Shown here: positions 1 through 5,659 of the stretch, one piece after another
How the letters are laid out: the number at the start of each line of letters is the position of its first letter
Position numbering within the stretch: position 1 is the first letter of the stretch
Assembly: GCA_002869425.1 (NCBI GenBank)
Contig: PKSZ01000213.1
Span: forward strand, 1 to 5,659
Length of the DNA: 5,659 nucleotides
Origin: Marinilabiliales bacterium
GTDB taxonomy: Bacteria; Bacteroidota; Bacteroidia; Bacteroidales; BM523
Direction: 5' to 3'
The notes under the pieces: generated by a model
Seen by the model: only the letters and a program-made list of their open reading frames with translations
Told to the model about the DNA's origin: nothing
Databases searched by the model: none
Translations under genes and position numbers: made by a program

Positions 1-1
1 A

Positions 2-1831
2 AACTACAGGAAGGCTGCAAAAGCCTACGAGGAGGCATTTGTTTATAATCAGAAGCGTGGAGATAAAATGGGAATGACCTCGGTTTTGATCAATCAGGCC
101 AATATTTATAAATTGGAAGAAAGCTACTACATGGCCATTTCATCTTATATGAGAGCCATAGAAATCGCAGATTCTATTCACGCGAAGAATGAATTGAAAG
201 ATGCATATTTTGGTCTGTCGGAAACGTACGCATCAATTAGTGATTTCGAAAAGGCTTACAGTACTTACAGAAACTATTCAAAGTATAACGATAGCATTTA
301 TAACGAAGAAAACAGTAGGATTTATCAGGAAATGGAAGCTCGTTTTCAAAATGAGAAAAAGCAACATGAAATTGAAATGTTGAACAATGAAAACAAGCTG
401 AAAGAGGAGGAAAACAAAAGACAGACATACGTTATATATTCATTCATTTTGGGGTTTTTTATCATTGTTGGTTTTTTAATCCTTGTATTGAGACAATACA
501 GGCAAAAGAAACGTGCAAATCTCATGCTTGAAGAGCAAAAGAAAATTATTGAAGAGAAAAACCGTAATCTTGAATTTGCAAATTCAGAAATTCTTCAGCA
601 GAAAGAAGAAATTCAGGCACAGGCAGATCAGTTGGTTGTCATTAATCGTGAGCTTGAAAAGCTATCTATTGTGGCAAGTGAGACAGATAATTCTGTAATT
701 ATAGCAGATGAGAATGGGAAAATGGAATGGGGTAATCAGGCCTTTACAAGACTCTTTGGATATACTTTAGATGAGTTTATTCTAAAAAATGGTAAAACAC
801 TGCAGGAAATAAGTTCTTCTGATGAAATTCATGAAAAACTGGAAGAATGTTTCAGTAAGAAAAAATCTATTCAGTATACGAGTATGGCCATTACGAAGAA
901 AGGAAAGAGTTTATGGCTCCAGACAACCATTACTCCAGTGCTGGATAAAAACAAAAATATTGTAAAACTCGTTGCAATTGATTCTGATATAACCGCGGTA
1001 AAAGAAGCAGAAGCAGAGATTGTTAAGCAACGCGATCAAATTACCGTGCAAAAGGAAGAAATTACAGAAAGTATTGAATATGCAAGTTATATTCAAAGGG
1101 CCATGTTACCAGATGAGAATGGCTTCCGAAAAATGTTTAGTGATTATTTCTTGTTGTACATGCCCAGAGATATTGTTTCGGGTGATTTTTATTGGAATAC
1201 CAATATTGGCAATCAGTCGGTGGTAGTAGTTGCTGATTGTACCGGACATGGAGTGCCGGGTGCTTTTATGAGTATGCTGGGAGTGGCTTTGTTGAACGAA
1301 ACGGTAATAAAAGAACGAATACTCAATCCGGGTGAAATTTTAAACAATGTGAGAAATGGAGTGATTGAGGCGCTGCATCAGACAGGAGAAGAGGAAGAAG
1401 CCAAAGACGGAATGGTGATGGGAGTGGTTTCCTTTGTCAAGGGAGAAGATAGGTTATTATATGCAGGATCTAAAACGCCACTTTATAAATTGTCGAATGG
1501 AGAAATATATGAGACAAAAGGAGATCGTATGCCTGTAAGTATATATTTTAAGCATGATCCATTTAATACTTTTGAGGTAGAAATATCCACAGGTGATAAA
1601 TTTTATTTATTTTCTGATGGTATTGTTGATCAGTTTGGAGGGGCTAAGGGGGAAAAGTTCAAAGCTGCACAACTGAAAAAGCTATTGATTGGTTCTTCAG
1701 AGTGCACATTGATGGATCAAAAGCAATTGTTAGTTGATACGTTTAATCAATGGAAATTTATTGGAAAAGAAAATGGCCACGAATATGAGCAGGTGGATGA
1801 TGTGATTGTATTAGGCTTTTCATTACTCTAA
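2..1831 (+). CDS. TPR-PAS-SpoIIE transmembrane serine/threonine phosphatase, 5'-partial
   Basis: Likely membrane sensor phosphatase that dephosphorylates serine or threonine on an unidentified partner. The frame is open from base 2, and TPR-like sequence precedes the first ATG (68), so that ATG is internal and the true start lies upstream. Counting from the codon at base 2 (609 residues visible): TPR-like helices about 1-100, coiled coil 101-141, one membrane helix about 143-164 followed by RQYRQKKR (cytoplasmic side), coiled coil to about 215, PAS 219-331, helical linker 332-370, SpoIIE/PP2C domain about 358-608. The four acidic metal-ligand positions of the family are present: D395 in GDFYW, D412 in ADCTGHG, D539 in FSDG and D599/D600 in QVDD. 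It is odd at three family motifs: V472 replaces the Asp of DGMD, AGSKTP replaces AGANNP, and MPVS replaces MPIG. There is no histidine kinase, STAS or HAMP domain. By analogy with the next gene, several hundred bases of TPR and signal peptide are missing. The substrate is unknown. Confidence 0.9.
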   Translation, partial: NYRKAAKAYEEAFVYNQKRGDKMGMTSVLINQANIYKLEESYYMAISSYMRAIEIADSIHAKNELKDAYFGLSETYASISDFEKAYSTYRNYSKYNDSIYNEENSRIYQEMEARFQNEKKQHEIEMLNNENKLKEEENKRQTYVIYSFILGFFIIVGFLILVLRQYRQKKRANLMLEEQKKIIEEKNRNLEFANSEILQQKEEIQAQADQLVVINRELEKLSIVASETDNSVIIADENGKMEWGNQAFTRLFGYTLDEFILKNGKTLQEISSSDEIHEKLEECFSKKKSIQYTSMAITKKGKSLWLQTTITPVLDKNKNIVKLVAIDSDITAVKEAEAEIVKQRDQITVQKEEITESIEYASYIQRAMLPDENGFRKMFSDYFLLYMPRDIVSGDFYWNTNIGNQSVVVVADCTGHGVPGAFMSMLGVALLNETVIKERILNPGEILNNVRNGVIEALHQTGEEEEAKDGMVMGVVSFVKGEDRLLYAGSKTPLYKLSNGEIYETKGDRMPVSIYFKHDPFNTFEVEISTGDKFYLFSDGIVDQFGGAKGEKFKAAQLKKLLIGSSECTLMDQKQLLVDTFNQWKFIGKENGHEYEQVDDVIVLGFSLL

Positions 1832-1892
1832 GGATAATCGTATTGATTTTTCAATAATTGTACTAATTTTGCAAAGCATCAAAAGATTATCC
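1832..1892. repeat. Inverted repeat spanning the intergenic gap, with an inner hairpin
   Basis: GGATAATC at 1832-1839 directly follows the upstream stop codon. Its perfect reverse complement GATTATCC at 1885-1892 directly precedes the ATG at 1893. Inside lies a second inverted repeat, TATTGA 1841-1846 and TCAATA 1851-1856, a 6-base-pair stem with a TTTT loop. In a readthrough transcript from the upstream gene these could fold together and cover the region just before the start codon. The inner hairpin is AT-rich and has no U-tract directly after it, so it is a poor intrinsic terminator. The repeats are seen directly. Any regulatory role is inference, and short AT-rich repeats can arise by chance. 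Confidence 0.45.
1843..1871 (+). promoter_or_regulatory. Bacteroidota-type promoter for the second phosphatase gene
   Basis: TAATTTTG at 1864-1871 matches the Bacteroidota -7 consensus TAnnTTTG exactly. TTG at 1843-1845, 18 bases upstream, is a reasonable -33 element. Transcription would start near 1876-1880, giving a very short leader before ATG 1893. The alternative TTG start at 1869 lies inside the -7 box and would not be on this transcript. The -33 element overlaps the left arm of the hairpin at 1841-1856. The second gene could therefore be transcribed on its own even though it closely follows the first. Confidence 0.6.
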
Positions 1893-4526
1893 ATGAGATA
1901 TTTCTTTGTTTCAATACTGATTTTCTTTTCTTTATACTGTGTTGCACAAGTTGATAGTTTAATGTCTGTTCTTGAAAACCAGAGCGGTGAGGATAAGATT
2001 AATACACTCAATCAGCTATCTGTTGCTTTAAAGAAACAGGATCCGGATAAAAGCTTCAATTATGCAAAAGAAGCTTTGACATTGTCAGAAGAATTGAATG
2101 ATGTAGAGGGAGAAAGCAATGCATATTATAACATGGGTGTTGCAAACTACTATCAAAGCAATTTTGATGATGCAGTAAAGTATTATAGCCTTGCACTAGA
2201 GAAGAAGAGGGTTTTACACGATTCTGTATACGAAGCAAAACTACTGTACAATATAGGAATGATTTTCCATAACCAGGGAAAATATGAAAAGGCTGTCGAT
2301 TATTATCAGAAGTCATTAAAAATCGAGGAGACAATTTCCAATAAGCCTAGTATTGCCAAAATTTACAATGCTGTTGGAATTATTAATATGAACTGGGAAA
2401 ACTTTCAGGCAGCTACTGATTATTATTCTCAGGCACTTGCAATTTATAAAGATATAGGAGATCGTGTTGGAGAAGCCAATGTATCTATGAATATTGGCTT
2501 GAATTTTTTCAATTCAGTAAAAATAAATGAATCAGAAGAGGAGAAAAACTTGCCGGACTCAATAGTGAGGGAAAGACGAAGAGTTTATGAAAAAGCCATT
2601 AATAATTATCAGGCATCATTAGCGATATATAAGGAAATGAACTATTTACCGGGGATTTCATTGGTTGCTAATAATATGGGAGCCGTTTATAAGCGCTTGG
2701 GAGAATTTGATAAGGCTATTGAATATACAAAGCTGTCAGTTGTTACAAGTGAAAAGATTGGAAATCAACGATCATTAGCTCTTGCATACGGTACTTTAGG
2801 AGTATTGTATTTTAAAAAGAAGGATTATGATAAAGCACGAGAGTATAACGATAAGTCAATACGATTGGCGAAAAAATTGGGTTTAGTGAAGGTGGAGATG
2901 GAAGCCAACAAGGCCTACATGGAAATATTTATTAAAAGTGGTGATTTTGAAAAAGCCTTAAAGCATCATAGGAGATATACATCACTAAAGGATTCTGTTT
3001 TTACCGATGAAACGCAAAAGCAGTTTACCGAGATGCAAACCAAGTACGAAACGGATAAGTTGAAACAAGAGAAAGAAGCTGAGGCTGTACAGAGAAAAAT
3101 TTCTGATGAAAAAGCTGAAGAGACAGAGCGAGCAAACAATATGTTTAAAATTATTATTGCAATTGTATTGGTGTTTTCTGTTGTAATGATTTGGTTGTTT
3201 TTAAAGGTAAGAAAAGTAAACAGGGAGCTGGAATATAAAAATGCTCAAATAGAGCAGGCAAAAGAGGAAATTGAAGCGCAGGCAGAACAGCTACAACTTG
3301 TGAATACAGAGCTTGAGAAATTGTCCATTGTTGCCAGTGAAACAGATAACTCTGTTATCATTGCAGATAAGGATGGCAGAATTGAATGGGTAAATGAAGG
3401 TTTTATCCGCTTAATGGGATATTCATTTGATGAGTTTATTGCAAAGCATGGTAACAATATGATTACCAACAGTGCAAATGAAAACATTAGCAAAGCTATA
3501 GAAGATAGTATAAATGCGGGAACATCTGCTGTTTATACATCGCAGGCTACTACAAAATCAGGCAAGGAGATTTGGTTACAAACCACTCTGACTCCAATAC
3601 TTGGAGACGATGGGCAGCTTTCGAAGTTGGTTGCTATAGATTCAGATATCAGCAAGATTAAGGAGGCTGAAGCGGAAATTATGAAGCAGCGAGACCTTAT
3701 ATCTGATCAGCGACAGGAGATCCTTGATAGTATCCATTATGCTAAACGTATTCAAACAGCTATAATGCCCCGTACAGGGCTAATTGAAAATAACGTTTCA
3801 GATTTCTTTGTTCTGTATAAACCAAGAGATATTGTTTCCGGTGATTTTTACTGGTTGGCACAAAAGGGAAATAATACCGTTATAGCAGCAGCTGATTGTA
3901 CAGGACATGGTGTACCCGGTGCGTTTATGTCCATGCTAGGTGTTAGTTTCCTGAATGAAATTGTAAATAAAAAGAGATTACAAACAGAAACAAAATACAA
4001 TGAAGTATTAAGCGCCAGCGATATATTGGATAGCTTACGTGACTCTGTTATTAATAGTTTGCATCAAACAGGGGCCACAGGAGAGCAGAAGGATGGAATG
4101 GACATAGCACTATGTATTTATAATTCAAGTACAATGCAAATGCAGTTTGCTGGGGCAAACAACCCGGTTTATATAATTGATTCAAATATGAACAATGAGT
4201 CTGATGAACTGGATTGTTTAACAGAGATTAAAGGTGATAAAATGCCTATCGGAATATATCACTCGGAAGATCTACCTCCTTTTTCAAATAACGAAATACA
4301 GCTCAAAGATGGTCAGTCTGTTTATATCTTTTCTGATGGTTATCCTGATCAGTTTGGAGGACCAAAGGGCAAGAAATTCAAATATAAGCCTTTCAAGCGC
4401 TTGTTGGTTTCATTGCAGGAAGAAACGTTTAACAAGCAGAAGGAAGTTTTAGATAGAGAAATTGAAGATTGGAAAGGAGATCATGAACAGGTTGATGATA
4501 TCCTGGTTATAGGTTTCAAGTCGTAA
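1893..4526 (+). CDS. TPR-PAS-SpoIIE transmembrane serine/threonine phosphatase, complete
   Basis: Predicted inner-membrane sensor with a cytoplasmic PP2C-type phosphatase output, 877 residues. ATG 1893 is chosen because it opens directly into a signal peptide (MRYFFVSILIFFSLYCVA|Q, cleavage after A18) and sits just downstream of a promoter box. TTG 1869 would add eight residues and begin within that box. Domains: about eight TPRs at 37-370, with a charged 21-residue insert in the fifth (about 208-231); coiled coil to 416; membrane helix about 420-437 followed by KVRK, so the TPRs should be periplasmic; coiled coil to about 470; PAS 475-588; helical linker 588-626; SpoIIE domain about 614-876. 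Metal-ligand acidic residues: D651 (GDFYW), D668 (ADCTGHG), D815 (FSDG) and D868/D869 (QVDD). The family motifs DGMD (D737), AGANNP and DKMPIG are intact, unlike in the upstream paralogue. PAS ligand and phosphatase substrate are unknown. In RsbU/SpoIIE systems the substrate is a phosphorylated anti-sigma antagonist, but none is encoded nearby. Confidence 0.93.
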   Translation: MRYFFVSILIFFSLYCVAQVDSLMSVLENQSGEDKINTLNQLSVALKKQDPDKSFNYAKEALTLSEELNDVEGESNAYYNMGVANYYQSNFDDAVKYYSLALEKKRVLHDSVYEAKLLYNIGMIFHNQGKYEKAVDYYQKSLKIEETISNKPSIAKIYNAVGIINMNWENFQAATDYYSQALAIYKDIGDRVGEANVSMNIGLNFFNSVKINESEEEKNLPDSIVRERRRVYEKAINNYQASLAIYKEMNYLPGISLVANNMGAVYKRLGEFDKAIEYTKLSVVTSEKIGNQRSLALAYGTLGVLYFKKKDYDKAREYNDKSIRLAKKLGLVKVEMEANKAYMEIFIKSGDFEKALKHHRRYTSLKDSVFTDETQKQFTEMQTKYETDKLKQEKEAEAVQRKISDEKAEETERANNMFKIIIAIVLVFSVVMIWLFLKVRKVNRELEYKNAQIEQAKEEIEAQAEQLQLVNTELEKLSIVASETDNSVIIADKDGRIEWVNEGFIRLMGYSFDEFIAKHGNNMITNSANENISKAIEDSINAGTSAVYTSQATTKSGKEIWLQTTLTPILGDDGQLSKLVAIDSDISKIKEAEAEIMKQRDLISDQRQEILDSIHYAKRIQTAIMPRTGLIENNVSDFFVLYKPRDIVSGDFYWLAQKGNNTVIAAADCTGHGVPGAFMSMLGVSFLNEIVNKKRLQTETKYNEVLSASDILDSLRDSVINSLHQTGATGEQKDGMDIALCIYNSSTMQMQFAGANNPVYIIDSNMNNESDELDCLTEIKGDKMPIGIYHSEDLPPFSNNEIQLKDGQSVYIFSDGYPDQFGGPKGKKFKYKPFKRLLVSLQEETFNKQKEVLDREIEDWKGDHEQVDDILVIGFKS

Positions 4527-4773
4527 GTCTGCGGTAATCCCTTAATTGTTATAGAAGAATCAGCTAATGCCTTGTTTTGCCTTTTTTGGGTGATAAGTAG
4601 GGATGATTGGTTAATGCTAAACAAGTAATTTGGTGCTGTAAATAGTGTTGTTTGTCAAAAAATTCAACCTGTTTACCTTTTAAGCATTGAGTTGCAATTC
4701 ATTAATCATTACTTTTGCTGCGTTCTTTTTAGATTTAATATAATAATCAGATTACAAATTTAATTATAGTCTT
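4527..4773. other. Intergenic region, no gene seen
   Basis: This stretch separates the second phosphatase gene from the SprB-repeat gene. I see no convincing coding frame, RNA gene or strong hairpin with a U-tract. The best inverted repeat is ATCCCT at 4537-4542 with AGGGAT at 4599-4604. Its 56-base loop makes it a weak candidate. The only supported element is the promoter near its 3' end. How the upstream transcript terminates is not evident. Confidence 0.5.
4687..4717 (+). promoter_or_regulatory. Bacteroidota-type promoter for the SprB-repeat gene
   Basis: TACTTTTG at 4710-4717 matches TAnnTTTG exactly. TTG at 4687-4689, 20 bases upstream, is a plausible -33 element; a second TTG at 4692-4694 is spaced less well. 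The predicted start near 4724 gives an AT-rich leader of roughly 50 bases before ATG 4774. No Shine-Dalgarno sequence precedes that ATG, as is usual in Bacteroidota. The gene appears to have its own transcription unit. Confidence 0.6.
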
Positions 4774-5659
4774 ATGAAAAAACTATTACTATTCATCACT
4801 GTGGTTATGTGTATTGCAACAGTTAATGCACAGGTGGTTGGTTCTGTTGATATACAAGATGATGTGTCCTGTAATGGTGGTTCAGATGGTTCTGTTACGC
4901 TTGCAGTAACCGGAGGAACCCCGCCTTATACTTATCAGTGGGACGATCCAATGTCACAAACAACACAAACAGCCTCTGGGTTAATGGCCGGAACTTATAC
5001 TGTTGTGATTACAGATCAGGTGCTTGCTACTGATTCTGTACTCGTAACAATTACTGAACCTTCAGTAATTATGGTAAATCATATGATCACTGATGATAGC
5101 GGATCATGTGATGGAGGTATTGATATAACAGTATCCGGTGGAACGCCAGCATATTCTTATATCTGGTCCAATACAGAGATGACTGAAGATGTTTCATCTC
5201 TATGTTCTGGTAATTATGGACTAACAGTTACGGATGCAAACGGATGTTCGTCTGAGCATAGTTATGATGTAATGTCAGGAGGTGGTTGTGGCATCGTAGC
5301 CAATGAGGTAATGACAGATGAGAGCAGTGCCGGAATGTGTGATGGAATGATCGAAGTACATCCAAGTGGCGGAATGCCACCTTATACATTTAATTGGAGT
5401 ACCGCTTCAGCAGATAGTATGATCACAAACTTATGCAGTGGTTGGTATGATTTAACGATTACAGATGCTAACGCTTGTGAGCAGTATTTTTCTTTTGAAA
5501 TGAAAACAGCAGGAGCTGGTGGTTGTGGTATCGTAGCCAATGAAATGGTTTATGGTGAGAGTAGTGCAGGAATGTGTGATGGAATGATCGAAGTACATCC
5601 AAGTGGCGGAATGCCACCTTATACATTTAATTGGAGTACAGCTTCAGCAGATAGTATGA
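4774..5659 (+). CDS. Secreted SprB-repeat protein, adhesin-like, 3'-partial
   Basis: The frame opens at ATG 4774 and runs off the window, giving 295 complete codons. Residues 1-19 are a classic signal peptide (MKK, hydrophobic core, cleavage at VNA|Q). The residues before C13 do not form a lipobox, so export by signal peptidase I is expected. The rest is SprB-type repeats (compare Pfam SprB repeat), recognised by CxG..DG near the start, GGTPPY or GGMPPY, an aromatic-W-S segment, an LxxGxY turn and a T[IV]TDAN[GA]C strand. Approximate units are 28-96, 105-167, 181-243 and 260 onward. Spacing of the CxG cysteines (C33, C112, C189, C268) is 79, 77 and 79 residues. Repeats 3 and 4 are nearly identical. 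In Flavobacterium, SprB is a cell-surface gliding adhesin exported by the type IX secretion system, but such repeats occur in many other Bacteroidota surface proteins. The C-terminus, which would show a type IX sorting domain, lies outside the window. Gliding or adhesion is therefore only inferred. Confidence 0.88.
   Translation, partial: MKKLLLFITVVMCIATVNAQVVGSVDIQDDVSCNGGSDGSVTLAVTGGTPPYTYQWDDPMSQTTQTASGLMAGTYTVVITDQVLATDSVLVTITEPSVIMVNHMITDDSGSCDGGIDITVSGGTPAYSYIWSNTEMTEDVSSLCSGNYGLTVTDANGCSSEHSYDVMSGGGCGIVANEVMTDESSAGMCDGMIEVHPSGGMPPYTFNWSTASADSMITNLCSGWYDLTITDANACEQYFSFEMKTAGAGGCGIVANEMVYGESSAGMCDGMIEVHPSGGMPPYTFNWSTASADSM
5281..5659 (+). repeat. Tandem 237-base repeat within the SprB-repeat gene
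   Basis: Unit one is 5281-5517. Unit two starts at 5518 and is cut by the window end after 142 bases. The period of 237 bases equals 79 codons, so the repeat preserves the frame. Over the 142 comparable bases I count 13 mismatches. Bases 5332-5402 match 5569-5639 without a mismatch, one difference follows (5403/5640), then 19 more identical bases reach the window end. Eight of the 13 differences fall in four adjacent codons (5308-5319 versus 5545-5556). The similarity indicates recent duplication or gene conversion. Such arrays can change copy number and are prone to assembly collapse. Confidence 0.9.

Noticed and set aside
68..70. ATG 68 as the true start of the first gene
   Set aside because: The frame is open upstream to the window edge and codes for TPR-like sequence (Y-R-K-A-A-K-A-Y-E-E-A). 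There is no signal peptide after this ATG, and the paralogue has a much longer N-terminal region.
1841..1856. Hairpin TATTGA-TTTT-TCAATA as an intrinsic terminator of the first gene
   Set aside because: The stem is short and AT-rich with no following U-run. It overlaps the likely -33 element, so a promoter-linked role or chance is more plausible.
1869..1892. Upstream TTG start adding eight residues to the second phosphatase
   Set aside because: The TTG lies inside the exact TAnnTTTG promoter box and would put a basic stretch ahead of a signal peptide that begins cleanly at ATG 1893.
1899..1950. Lipoprotein signal at LYC in the second phosphatase, and at VMC in the SprB-repeat protein
   Set aside because: The residue before each cysteine (Tyr or Met) does not fit a lipobox. 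Both have good signal peptidase I sites ending A|Q.
2056..2334. Minus-strand open frame of 92 codons, and other short frames inside the phosphatase genes
   Set aside because: They lie wholly within clearly coding TPR or PAS sequence and show no recognisable domain or promoter. They are shadows of the real frames.
4537..4604. Possible terminator from ATCCCT / AGGGAT after the second phosphatase gene
   Set aside because: The stem is only 6 base pairs with a 56-base loop and has no U-tract directly after it.

Overview
The window looks like chromosomal DNA from a member of the Bacteroidota. It is AT-rich. Both complete upstream regions carry an exact copy of the phylum's unusual -7 promoter box (TAnnTTTG), and neither start has a Shine-Dalgarno sequence. 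Two proteins have signal peptides ending in the A|Q cleavage site common in this phylum, and the last gene encodes SprB-type repeats, a family concentrated in Bacteroidota surface proteins. Genus cannot be assigned from this evidence.

Three genes lie on the + strand. Bases 2-1831 hold the 3' part of a gene whose 5' end is outside the window. It encodes the end of a TPR region, one membrane helix, a coiled coil, a PAS domain and a SpoIIE/PP2C-type serine/threonine phosphatase domain. After 61 bases comes a complete paralogue (1893-4526, 877 residues): signal peptide, about eight TPRs, membrane helix, coiled coil, PAS and SpoIIE phosphatase. The start is best placed at ATG 1893. The longer reading from TTG 1869 begins inside the promoter box. 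The 61-base gap also holds a small hairpin and an 8-base inverted repeat that fills the gap from stop codon to start codon.

After a 247-base intergenic stretch with its own promoter, a third gene begins at 4774 and runs off the window end. It encodes a secreted protein with a signal peptide followed by at least four SprB-type repeats. The last two repeats are near-identical at DNA level with a 237-base period.

The two phosphatases look like transmembrane sensors. The TPRs would lie in the periplasm, the membrane helix and coiled coil would relay a signal, and the cytoplasmic PAS domain would tune the phosphatase. Their substrate (typically a STAS-domain anti-sigma antagonist in characterised SpoIIE/RsbU systems) is not encoded here. 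Nothing in the sequence proves a functional link to the adhesin-like gene. I see no RNA genes, mobile elements, CRISPR arrays or convincing intrinsic terminator, and no clearly new system. The most unusual signals are the clustered amino-acid change between the two SprB repeats, the diverged motifs of the first phosphatase, and the layout of the 61-base gap.
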